From Tichowtungia aerotolerans (GTDB lineage Bacteria > Verrucomicrobiota > Kiritimatiellia > Kiritimatiellales > Tichowtungiaceae): 64,000 nucleotides of DNA. Both the position numbers and the translations under genes were made by a program. The stretch is taken from NCBI RefSeq assembly GCF_009905215.1, contig NZ_CP047593.1:682001-746000 (forward strand). The letters run 5' to 3'. Each line of letters begins with the position of its first letter. The stretch's first letter is position 1. The notes under the pieces are model-generated. The model had not been told where the DNA came from. It ran no database searches and saw only the letters and a list, made by a program, of their open reading frames with translations. Positions 16,013-23,286 of this stretch are shown here, piece after piece.

Positions 16013-16954
16013 TTAGCTGGCGGAGACGTTGATGCGTTTCGCGGCGGAAGAGTTGGAGACCTGAACGTCTTCGGACCAGTCGAATTTTGCAACTTCGACG
16101 CGGCCATCGTCGCGCTGATAGGAGCCGGGAACCATGAAGCGGTTCATGAGACGGAAGGTCTTCATAAAGGACGGGTCACGGCGAGTCGGCTGGGCTTTGC
16201 GGGCAAAGACGAGTACGGCGGAATCGAGCAGAAATTTGACATCCTCGTCGACGCCTTCGGGCGCATCGTCGAACACCATGTAGCTGGTGCGCACTTCGGG
16301 CGAACCAATGAACAGTTCCCCGGCGTTGGACTGGGTCGGCACGGCAAGACCGACACCGCTGCGGGCACCGGAGCCGACAACAAAACGTCCGCGGACCTTG
16401 GCCTGGTTTTTGAACACGTTCCATGCGGAAGCACCGAACAGAACACCAATGTTCATGAGCGAGCCGTATTTGCAGGCCTTGATGACATCGAGGATGGAAT
16501 CATCAATGTCAGCAACCGGGTCGGCAGCATCGTTCCAAGTGGCATCGGTACCGGGGCCGACGGAGTCAACCGCGAGATCGATCACCGTTTTTTCGTGAGC
16601 GAGCGCGGCGACTTCGGCCACGGCGACCGCCCCTTCACGGAGCATGTTTTCCAATCCTTCTGCTTCGAGCTGCTCAAGATTATCCACCGGATAATCGAGG
16701 GCGTGCGGTTCGCAGTTGAAGGTTTGGTCGGACACTTCAAAACGCAGTTCGGACGCGCGGCCTCCCAGCGTCCGAAGGGTCTTCGGAATGTGGAAGCGGT
16801 GTTTTTCGGTGTACTTTTTAAAGCGACCGGTCGAGGTCGGAACTTCGATGGTCGGGGCGATGAAATCCGCCACGGGCATGATGGCGCTCTGGGCGGCACC
16901 CTGCGCGAATTGGCGGAGCATCGGGCTGGAGCTGATGGTAGAGAGACGGGACAT
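16013..16954 (-). CDS. Major capsid protein
   Basis: A 313-residue protein. Its position directly after protease/scaffold and decoration genes, its length, and its content (N-terminal helix, then an extended KKYTEKHRFHIPKTLRTLGG loop, a long helix DNLEQLEAEGLENMLREGAVAVAEVAALAHEKTVIDLA) fit an HK97-fold major capsid subunit. Similar proteins accompany DUF935 portals in Mu-like heads. The ribosome binding site AAGGAG is well placed. Degenerate TTAGG-type repeats flank the gene on both sides. The call rests on context and general shape. Confidence 0.7.
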   Translation of the reverse strand: MSRLSTISSSPMLRQFAQGAAQSAIMPVADFIAPTIEVPTSTGRFKKYTEKHRFHIPKTLRTLGGRASELRFEVSDQTFNCEPHALDYPVDNLEQLEAEGLENMLREGAVAVAEVAALAHEKTVIDLAVDSVGPGTDATWNDAADPVADIDDSILDVIKACKYGSLMNIGVLFGASAWNVFKNQAKVRGRFVVGSGARSGVGLAVPTQSNAGELFIGSPEVRTSYMVFDDAPEGVDEDVKFLLDSAVLVFARKAQPTRRDPSFMKTFRLMNRFMVPGSYQRDDGRVEVAKFDWSEDVQVSNSSAAKRINVSAS

Positions 16955-17011
16955 TTTTAATTCTCCTTTCAGTCGAATTCAGGCATTAGGCACTAGGCGT
17001 TAGGTTTATGG

Positions 17012-17434
17012 TTAGGTGACAGTGATGGTTCCGAGGTTGGCGGGACGAGCGAGCACGAGCTGGGTGTCGATACCCGCTTCTTCAGCGATGGCAACGGCGC
17101 GATAAGTTCCAGCATCTTCCGGCAGAACGATCACTTTGCCGGGCTGCCCTTCGACTGCCGGATCAGCCAGCACGAGCGTGTCGCCCGGGTTGCAGGTTCC
17201 GATGAGCGGGAGCCGGACATTGGCGGCAGCAGTCACCGGGAGGAAGTAGCCGGCTTCACCGGCGGCGGCTCCTTCGAGCACGAGATAGAGCGTCAGCGCG
17301 GTCAGGGAATCCGGCAGAGTCATCTGCGGGGTTCCAGTATCGTGGCTGAGAACCGCCAGGTGGTCATTGGCGGCAGTGAGGTCTTCGCCGCAGTTGAACG
17401 GGACGGGACCGAATTTTACATTTGATTGACTCAT
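17012..17434 (-). CDS. Capsid decoration protein (DUF2190-like)
   Basis: A 140-residue protein, rich in Ala/Gly/Val/Leu beta strands. DUF2190-type capsid cement proteins show the same pattern of short strands with GTCNPGDTLVLAD and a final YRAVAIAEEAG segment. It lies between protease/scaffold and major capsid genes, the standard place. The start at 17434 is supported by GGAGAAA; longer in-frame extension would run through repeat DNA without a ribosome binding site. Confidence 0.6.
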   Translation of the reverse strand: MSQSNVKFGPVPFNCGEDLTAANDHLAVLSHDTGTPQMTLPDSLTALTLYLVLEGAAAGEAGYFLPVTAAANVRLPLIGTCNPGDTLVLADPAVEGQPGKVIVLPEDAGTYRAVAIAEEAGIDTQLVLARPANLGTITVT

Positions 17435-17465
17435 TTTATTTCTCCGTTGGTTGATTTGAAATTTG

Positions 17466-17490
17466 GGGCAGCCATGAAGGCAGCCCTTAC
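17466..17490 (-). repeat. REP-like hairpin (GTAA variant)
   Basis: GGGCAGCC and GGCAGCCC pair around a short loop, with foot GTAA on the minus strand. It overlaps the last codons of the protease/scaffold gene: the TAA of the foot is its stop. Confidence 0.55.
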
Positions 17491-17993
17491 TCAGCGAGCT
17501 CCTGTTCGGCGCGGCGGAAGGCTTCGGTGTAAGCAACGCTTTCCGTCTTCATGATTTCGGCAGCGCGATTGCGGATTTTTACGGCGTTGGATTCGTTGGC
17601 GGCGGCATCACGGTTACGGGTTGCCGCGACCTTCGAATCGCGGTTATGCAAAGGTTTGGGGTTGGGAGTTTGAGGTTTAGGGTCGGGAGTTACCGGGGTT
17701 TTTAGGTTTTTGAATACCGCCTCGGTTAGTTCGCGGTTTTCAATAAACTGGGCGCGTACTTCATCGCGGTTTTCGATCAGCTCGGCGTTGGCTTCGCAGA
17801 AAGCATCGGCGTCCGCTTCGAGTTGGGCGGTCTGAAGGTCGGCGAGCGAGCTTTCGGCGGTTTCCGCCCGGTTGGTCAGCGCGGCGGCTTCGTCTGCCGT
17901 TGCCATGTTTTCAATGGCCGCGATCAGATCCGCCTCGGCTGTATCGGCCGGCAGATTCAGTTTGTTGAGCAAAGCATCAATGACAGGTTGCAT
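17487..17993 (-). CDS. Nested scaffold protein from an internal start in the protease gene
   Basis: An in-frame ATG at 17993 (MQPVIDALLNKLNLPAD) is preceded by AAGGAG at ideal distance, stronger than the signal of the full-length gene. It would yield a 168-residue scaffold identical to the protease C-terminus, as in Mu I/Z and lambda C/Nu3. Upstream of it lie a boundary repeat (18042-18062) and a REP-like hairpin (18016-18040). Confidence 0.65.
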   Translation of the reverse strand: MQPVIDALLNKLNLPADTAEADLIAAIENMATADEAAALTNRAETAESSLADLQTAQLEADADAFCEANAELIENRDEVRAQFIENRELTEAVFKNLKTPVTPDPKPQTPNPKPLHNRDSKVAATRNRDAAANESNAVKIRNRAAEIMKTESVAYTEAFRRAEQELAE

Positions 17994-18578
17994 GGTTTTC
18001 TCCTTTTGGTTGGGAGGGCATCCACGAGGATTGCCCCTACCTAAAGAGGCTGAATCAACCGGAGGTGCCGGATTTCGATTTGAAAGGGGCAAAATCCCCT
18101 TTAAATTGGGATCATTGGTGACTGCGGCATTCAACAGGCGAACCGGGCGCAGGCGGTCGTTTCCAAGGTTTTCGCAGTCAGATTTCGCCCAGACCGGTGA
18201 CAGAAAACGGTAGCGGCCACCGACCACGGCTGCCTCCCCAACATCAGACCACCTGATGTTTGCGTAGAGGCCGCCGTACATTTCCGATTGACGATTTTCG
18301 ATTGCCGATTGGGGAACGAACTTGAGATCGGTGATCCAGCCTGCGGCTTCGGAATGCTTGGCGGCATCAAGAGAGAAATGATCGAAGTCGATCAATAGAC
18401 CGGGAAAATTCTCAGAAGCGTTTTTGATGGTTTCAAACGCGGTGACCATGCGGTTGCAAGCCGCCTCATCAATGATCTGGGTGACCCCGGCAGCGGCATG
18501 GGGAAACTCGCCCAGCGGGGCGAGCTGATACCATCCGTCCTCAGGAAGTTCAAAATTACGATTTAGGATAAGGTTCAT
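17487..18578 (-). CDS. Phage head maturation protease/scaffold (Mu I-like)
   Basis: A 363-residue protein of the Mu gpI type. The N-terminal part (about residues 1-170) resembles the protease domain, with LLIDFDHFSLDA near residue 45 and a GWITDLKF...GGLYANIRWSDVGEAAV..GGRYRFLSPVW block. The C-terminal part is a helical, charged scaffold (after about residue 195). Residues near 185-195 are encoded by a REP-like element and the boundary repeat (PPVDSASLGRGNPRG). The start at 18578 follows the portal gene closely. An internal start (17993) can make the scaffold alone. A degenerate repeat encodes SAIENRQSEM near residue 95. Confidence 0.75.
   Translation of the reverse strand: MNLILNRNFELPEDGWYQLAPLGEFPHAAAGVTQIIDEAACNRMVTAFETIKNASENFPGLLIDFDHFSLDAAKHSEAAGWITDLKFVPQSAIENRQSEMYGGLYANIRWSDVGEAAVVGGRYRFLSPVWAKSDCENLGNDRLRPVRLLNAAVTNDPNLKGILPLSNRNPAPPVDSASLGRGNPRGCPPNQKEKTMQPVIDALLNKLNLPADTAEADLIAAIENMATADEAAALTNRAETAESSLADLQTAQLEADADAFCEANAELIENRDEVRAQFIENRELTEAVFKNLKTPVTPDPKPQTPNPKPLHNRDSKVAATRNRDAAANESNAVKIRNRAAEIMKTESVAYTEAFRRAEQELAE
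18016..18040 (-). repeat. REP-like hairpin with GTAG foot
   Basis: GGGCATCC pairs with GGATTGCCC (one mismatch), with GTAG foot on the minus strand. It lies in frame inside the protease gene, exactly between a boundary repeat and the nested scaffold start. Confidence 0.65.
18042..18062 (-). repeat. Gene-boundary repeat, copy 2
   Basis: GGTTGATTCAGCCTCTTTA on the minus strand, 48 bp upstream of the nested scaffold start. Identical over 19 bases to copy 3. Confidence 0.75.
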
Positions 18579-18581
18579 ATA

Positions 18582-18602
18582 TAAAGAGGCTGAATCAACC
18601 GG
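18582..18602 (-). repeat. Gene-boundary repeat, copy 3
   Basis: GGTTGATTCAGCCTCTTTA on the minus strand, overlapping the portal stop codon (TGA within GGTTGATT) and ending 4 bp before the protease start. Confidence 0.75.
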
Positions 18603-19743
18603 ATTGTTTTTCAGTGAGTGTGTAGCCGGTCTTTTCGGAGAGTTCGGCGGGGTCGATCTGCATACCGGCGGTCTTGAGATCAATGGCATCCTGCACCACC
18701 TGACTGGTGGCATGGTTGAGGCCGGGTGAAAATTCAAAGTAAGCAAGCGGCGGCTGACCGGGAAAAAATTCGGTGAGCAACGGGACATCAATCGCATTCT
18801 GCAAGACCCCCGCCAGGGTGACGGCGTCCGACTTGGCAATCTGGAGAAAGCTGTCCTGATGCGCACTGCCGGCGAGCGTTCCGCTGCCGGGCTGGGCAAG
18901 CATGGTCAGCAGTCCGCCGGTGGCGGCAATGGTGATTTGCTCGTCGAGATATTTGATCTGTTCCTGAAACGGCGGCTTCTCTCCCCCGCCGGTCACAAAC
19001 TTAATATCGCTGTCGTGCGGAAGGAAACCGCGTCCGTTGGAAAGGATCTGCTCGGCAACCGCCTGATATTCTTTCTGCTTGGCTTCGTCGGCGTTGGGCG
19101 GGCCGACCAGAAAGATGGACGGAATGCCATAGACCGAGAGGAAGGAATCCCAATCCGTCTGGGATAGGTTTTTGCGCAGATAGAGAATACTAAGAATGCG
19201 GTCGAGCGCCGGAGCCTCAAGGAGAACAAAGTTTTCAGGTTTGATGGATTCGCCGCGCCGATGGCCTGAAACAGCTCCAGCATTGTATTCCCAATCGCCG
19301 AATAATCCGTCGCGCACCCAGAACCATTGTTCAACCGGCTCTAAGCGTTCGATCAGTCCGCCGGAGCTCCAATGCTTTTCAAGGTGAGCGAAGCCCCGGA
19401 AGAATCCGGTGAACAGAAATGAGACGGCTTCTCGAAAGTTGTCGATGTTGTCGTAGACCATACGCAGGAAATCAGCCTGCTCGTTTGCCAGCGGATTATC
19501 CTGTTCCTGTGAAACGACGCGCACATCCCAGTCAAGGGAAAGAAGCGCAGCCCGTCGCCGCTGGATAACAGAGTGGATCATGGCATCAGAGCGTTCCATG
19601 TAGTAATAGAACCACTGGAGATCGGCAAACTCCCCGCGCTCGCCGGACTCCTGCAGGGCAACCAGCCGCTGCATATTCAGCCCGCGCAGCGGGTTGGTGG
19701 AGTCTCGGTAACCGTGGTCTTTGGTTGAGCAAATGTAGCGCAT
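18595..19743 (-). CDS. Portal protein (DUF935/Mu gp29-like)
   Basis: A 382-residue portal protein forming the dodecameric vertex through which DNA enters the head. Family features are the early NPLRGLNMQRLVALQESGERGEFADLQWFYYYME, the IQRRRAALLSLDWDV segment near residue 60, a central EPVEQWFWVRDG, and a late IDLKTAGMQIDPAELSEKTGY typical of DUF935 portals. It is shorter than Mu gp29 and lacks the far C-terminus. The start at 19743 has GAGGAAT upstream. Its stop codon lies inside a boundary repeat. It follows the terminase large subunit, the usual order. Confidence 0.85.
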   Translation of the reverse strand: MRYICSTKDHGYRDSTNPLRGLNMQRLVALQESGERGEFADLQWFYYYMERSDAMIHSVIQRRRAALLSLDWDVRVVSQEQDNPLANEQADFLRMVYDNIDNFREAVSFLFTGFFRGFAHLEKHWSSGGLIERLEPVEQWFWVRDGLFGDWEYNAGAVSGHRRGESIKPENFVLLEAPALDRILSILYLRKNLSQTDWDSFLSVYGIPSIFLVGPPNADEAKQKEYQAVAEQILSNGRGFLPHDSDIKFVTGGGEKPPFQEQIKYLDEQITIAATGGLLTMLAQPGSGTLAGSAHQDSFLQIAKSDAVTLAGVLQNAIDVPLLTEFFPGQPPLAYFEFSPGLNHATSQVVQDAIDLKTAGMQIDPAELSEKTGYTLTEKQSG

Positions 19744-19759
19744 TGAAAAATTCCTCACT

Positions 19760-19780
19760 TAAAGAGGCAAAATCAACCGG
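19760..19780 (-). repeat. Gene-boundary repeat, copy 4
   Basis: GGTTGATTTTGCCTCTTTA on the minus strand, overlapping the terminase stop codon and lying 17 bp before the portal start. Confidence 0.75.
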
Positions 19781-21044
19781 GCAGAATGCGGGGACGTTTC
19801 GCAAAGGGAGAGAAGCGCCCTTTCGGCAAGAGCGGCAGCATCGGCCCGACGGATTCGGTTTCCCAACGGCGGTGGTTGGCGAGTGCGAGGGCCATGACAC
19901 AGTCATCGTGGAATCCTGCCGGGGCGTTGTAGCTGAGGCGACCGCGGGCGGAAATCTCGTATTCATAGCGCTGCATCTCGTTGGTGAGCACCTGCCATTC
20001 TTCCGGCCAGCTCACCCGCTGTTGTTCGACGGCGACGATGAGCCGCTGGACCAGCTCCACTTTGGACTGGGCGGTAAATTTGAACGGTTCGATGTTGGAA
20101 TATCGCCGCGCCAGATCGTCATAGATCGGATCGCCGGCGCCGGTGGCGTCCAGAATGATGCGCCCGCGCCACTTGCGGGCGAACTCAAGGATGCGGTCTT
20201 TCTGGATCGGCCAGTCGAGCTGATTGAAGCGTTCCATATCAAAACAGCGACCCGTCCGCTGGTTCATGGCAACGAGCACGGTAAAGTCGGTGTGCTTGGC
20301 CACATCGCATCCGATCACCACCGCCCCCGCGCGGTCTTCGCGGGCTAAAGACCTCTGAGGAAACAAACAGGACGAGACGTTGCGGAAGACCCCGGCACTA
20401 TCTTCGAGGAACTGCGCATCGTATTCCTGCTGGAAAACATCGGCGGGCAGTGTCCGTTTGGCATCCTCCCATTCCGAGACAGGAAAAAACGGATTGTCGA
20501 TACTGGGGAACCGGAAGGATTCATAATCCGGCTCATGCGGATCTTCGCCGCGTGTGAACAAATCGTAGAACCAGTTGCGGCCTTTCGGGGTTGAAATGAA
20601 CACAGCCCAGCCAAGCGTCTGGGCAATGGTCGGTCGCAAAATGTATGTCCAAACATCGGGCGGGATCACCGCCGCTTCATCGACAACAATGCCCTTGAAG
20701 CCGTAACCGCGAATATTTTCAGGGTTGTCGGCGGATAGAAACCAAACCCGGCTGGTTCCGTTCGGACTGGTGAATTCCAGCCGCGACGGAGTCCGTCCAC
20801 TGAATCGGAGAAACTCCGGATCAAAGGCTTCCTGAAATGCCTCGCGTCCCCGATCAGCCACGTTGTAGGTCGGCGCAATCCATCCGTAGTCTCCGGGCTC
20901 TAAGACTCCGCGCTCGGCAACTTCTCGGGCAAGGCAGAGGGTTTTTCCGAATCGCCGTCCGGTACAGACAACTCGGAAGCGTGCTTTTGAGCTATGTATT
21001 CGGGACTGTCCTCGATGGGGGCAGTATCGGATAGGAGTTTCCAT
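19773..21044 (-). CDS. Terminase large subunit
   Basis: A 423-residue packaging motor and nuclease. ATPase motifs: Walker A TGRRFGKT near residue 30, Walker B GIVVDEAAV near residue 120, coupling motif STPKGRNWF near residue 150. The RNase-H-like nuclease follows with three acidic positions: GCDVAKHTDFT near residue 250, ILDATGAGDPI near residue 298, and FHDDCVMALALA near residue 395. The gene overlaps the small-subunit-like gene by 145 bp in a different frame, unusually long; the N-terminus MRYCPHRGQ-like segment before Walker A makes a much later start unlikely. Confidence 0.92.
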   Translation of the reverse strand: METPIRYCPHRGQSRIHSSKARFRVVCTGRRFGKTLCLAREVAERGVLEPGDYGWIAPTYNVADRGREAFQEAFDPEFLRFSGRTPSRLEFTSPNGTSRVWFLSADNPENIRGYGFKGIVVDEAAVIPPDVWTYILRPTIAQTLGWAVFISTPKGRNWFYDLFTRGEDPHEPDYESFRFPSIDNPFFPVSEWEDAKRTLPADVFQQEYDAQFLEDSAGVFRNVSSCLFPQRSLAREDRAGAVVIGCDVAKHTDFTVLVAMNQRTGRCFDMERFNQLDWPIQKDRILEFARKWRGRIILDATGAGDPIYDDLARRYSNIEPFKFTAQSKVELVQRLIVAVEQQRVSWPEEWQVLTNEMQRYEYEISARGRLSYNAPAGFHDDCVMALALANHRRWETESVGPMLPLLPKGRFSPFAKRPRILPG

Positions 21045-21286
21045 TTGAACTCTCCGTTGTTTTCAAGTGAGAGCGTTGCCTCTTTGGGAAGCAGCGGCAT
21101 GATGATGCGGCGGAAGAACCAAACGGGGTCGCGCTCAAGCGCTTTCTGAAGTCCGTCTCGAAGCGTTTCCATTACGCCCGCGTCTTTGAGCATGGAGTCA
21201 AGCTCTGCGAGAGCGAGCATGCGACCGCTGCGCGGTCCTTTTTTCCCGCCTGCGGGATTTCCTGATTGTCCGGGTTTGAAAGGCAT
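20900..21286 (-). CDS. DUF5681-type protein, likely terminase small subunit
   Basis: A 128-residue protein starting MPFKPGQSGNPAGGKKGPRS. The KPGQSGNPxGG signature marks DUF5681, found just upstream of terminase large subunits and thought to act as the DNA-recognising small subunit. AAGGAG lies eight bases before the ATG. The C-terminal third overlaps the terminase large gene. It is the first structural gene after the gene-free stretch that holds the palindrome array, which is a plausible packaging or recognition site. Confidence 0.75.
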   Translation of the reverse strand: MPFKPGQSGNPAGGKKGPRSGRMLALAELDSMLKDAGVMETLRDGLQKALERDPVWFFRRIIMPLLPKEATLSLENNGEFKWKLLSDTAPIEDSPEYIAQKHASELSVPDGDSEKPSALPEKLPSAES

Positions 21287-21300
21287 AAAATCTCCTTATC

Positions 21301-21321
21301 TAAAGAGGACAAATCAACCGG
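21301..21321 (-). repeat. Gene-boundary repeat, copy 5
   Basis: GGTTGATTTGTCCTCTTTA on the minus strand, ending 15 bp before the start of the small-subunit-like gene. Confidence 0.75.
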
Positions 21322-21580
21322 GCGGGCATTGTGTTTCAGAACGTTTCAGAACATTGCTAAGGGCAATAATTTGCAGGGGCGCGGAGCGCACGCGACGCGC
21401 CTGGAAGGGGGGACCCTCCGGGGGGGGGGAAACCAGAATCAGGGATCAGGTTTCAGGCAATAGGCATCAGTGCTTGAAACATTCTGAAACGGAAATGACT
21501 CCAGCGTTCCAGTCAATCGATCCATCTTCGATGACACCCCGCAGCGCGTGGCCCCTCCCCGGCCAGCAGGCGCGGGCGGA

Positions 21581-21836
21581 TTCCGAGGGCTGGAATTTTT
21601 TCATCCGAAGGTTGGAAGCAGGCTGAGCCTGCACCCAACAATTTTCCGAGCGTTGGAAAAAACGGCACCTCGTTTTCCGGGCTCTGGAAAAATTCGAAGA
21701 CTTTTTTCCGAGGTCTGGAAGAAATGGGAGTCCGCTTTTCCGAGGACTGGAATTTTTGCGGCTGCTTTTTCCGAGCATTGGAAAAATTGCAGGCCGTTTT
21801 TCCAGACCTTGGAAGGATTTTTTCCAAGGTTTGGAA
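21581..21836. repeat. Array of nine helically phased TTCCRANNNYTGGAA palindromes
   Basis: Copies begin at 21581, 21603, 21644, 21675, 21706, 21738, 21769, 21800 and 21822. The spacings are 22, 41, 31, 31, 32, 31, 31 and 22 bp, all close to whole multiples of 10.5 bp. The consensus is TTTTCCGAG-NN-TGGAAAA; arms are conserved while the ~16 bp between copies are unrelated. This is an iteron- or operator-like array, not a CRISPR, because the unit is a short palindrome and the spacers are shorter than the repeat. It lies between the small-subunit-like gene and the structured RNA region. Confidence 0.85.
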
Positions 21837-21839
21837 AGC

Positions 21840-23285
21840 CGTGCGGAGCGCGGTTGCGCCGGGGCTTGCGCGTGTGTGGGCTTGCGGTTTCTGCCCGGCG
21901 CTTTTCGCGGTGAGGTGTTCTGGGTTTTCTAATGGACAACACCTTGCTCCCGGCAGGGAAGCCGGGCGAGCCCGCGAGCCAAGAGGCGTGCCGCGTAGCG
22001 GCGAGTTTCCGGCGGCGGCGACAATGGGCGGGCATCTTCGGGTGGGATGTTGCCCGCCGACGGATTCCCCGGGGTGAACGGAAGCGGGGGCCGGCCGCCA
22101 TAGTGTTGCCTGCAGGTCGCCGGATCGCTTCGCGCTGCCGAACGGACAGGTTGTGCTCCGCCTTGCGTTGGGCAGAACCGGAATGCAGGCTCCGCTGGGC
22201 GGCTGGCCCTCGCTGGAGTGAGCCCCTCCCACCCACTTGACTTGACTAACCAAGGGGCTGGCAGGTTTTGTGCAGCGACGAAGGAGCCAGCACAAAGCAT
22301 GACAGCTTTGGGTGGAAGGGGGTGAGGCCGAAGGCCGAGGGGGAAGGCACGGGGCCGGAGGCGGGAAATTTGAGACGGATTGTGCAACAGCGTGTCCCCT
22401 GCCCTTGGGTGGTGTTTTGCAGGATCGACTCGCCGGGCTTCTGCCTGGAGACTCCAATTTGCCGACTCCGTGAGCTGGGGGCCTGCCCCCTTTGAGTGAC
22501 TGCGCAGAGGGAAGGCACGTGTGAGGAACGAGCCGTGCCGGGTTGGAGCGAGGAAAGCGGTGTTTGATCCACCGCCACCAAACAAACATAAGTGGTTTTT
22601 ATGCGATGTTTCGGCCTCTAGGCGAGGTACGAGCTGGCCGACACGTGCGGTATTCCGCGGACGCATAAAAACAACTTATGTGGGTCTGGGGCTTTCCGAG
22701 CGTCCCCGGCGCCTGTTCCGCCGGCCGACAAAATGAGCGGAGCGATCCGAGGGAGGCCAACCGGGAACAATCTGAACCGAAAGGAGGCACGACAGAAGGT
22801 TCAGTTTGTGGACGGTTTTGAAGGCCGACTGAGGGGGAAGTCCGTGAAGCGATGGCCCGGACTGTCAGACCAGGAGTCCCCTGCCCCGGTGTCTGCGAAA
22901 TGAGGTACGAATGAGCAGGCTGAGGGTCTGGGGACGGTGGGCTGCAGAACGGGACAGCGCTTGACGGACTTCAAGGTGGCGCTTGTTCCGCCACCCGACA
23001 ATCTGAGCGGACGCGATCCGAGGGAGGGCCAACCGGAAGGCAGTCTGAAAGAAAGAATGGGGGTTCCGAACAGGAACCGGAACCATTCTTTGTTTCAGTC
23101 TGCCGAACGGTTCCAAAGGCCCGACTGAGGCGGAGACCAACGAAGCGAACTTTGACAACGGCTCTTTCACTCTGGATGGAATGAGGTACGAATGGAATCC
23201 AGGTGGAAGGCCGAGGGCAAAGGGCGCTTGGTTGGTCTCCGTACAGCAGAAAGCATGACAGTGTATTCACTGGCAGGATTTCTGC
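21840..23285. ncRNA. Candidate giant structured RNA in the prophage
   Basis: No credible gene lies in this GC-rich stretch; its open frames are antisense or low-complexity artefacts. It holds many long helices: 22027-22034/22051-22058; 22357-22370/22456-22469 (12 of 14 pairs); 22587-22605/22662-22680 (18 of 19); 22837-22851/22958-22972 (14 of 15); 23041-23060/23083-23102 (18 of 20); 23131-23147/23225-23241 (16 of 17). Two tandem domains (about 22706-22972 and 22975-23241) share loops and mismatches while their stems differ with compensating changes. Hairpins with a GAGGWACGA loop occur four times. Purine-rich loops favour the plus strand, but the minus strand (co-directional with phage genes) cannot be excluded. 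The ends are approximate; the best-supported core is 22250-23245. Confidence 0.75.
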
Positions 23286-23286
23286 C

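Noticed and set aside
21581-21836. CRISPR array
   Set aside because: The repeat is a 15-bp palindrome with degenerate centre, the intervals are only about 16 bp, and no cas gene is near.
21513-22666. Long open frames on both strands (up to 358 codons) in the gene-free prophage stretch
   Set aside because: They overlap each other, have no ribosome binding sites, are Arg/Pro/Ala-rich, and run through palindrome arrays and RNA helices.
21840-23285. Group II intron or rRNA fragment
   Set aside because: No reverse transcriptase, no recognisable domain 5 hairpin, and no resemblance to conserved rRNA segments.
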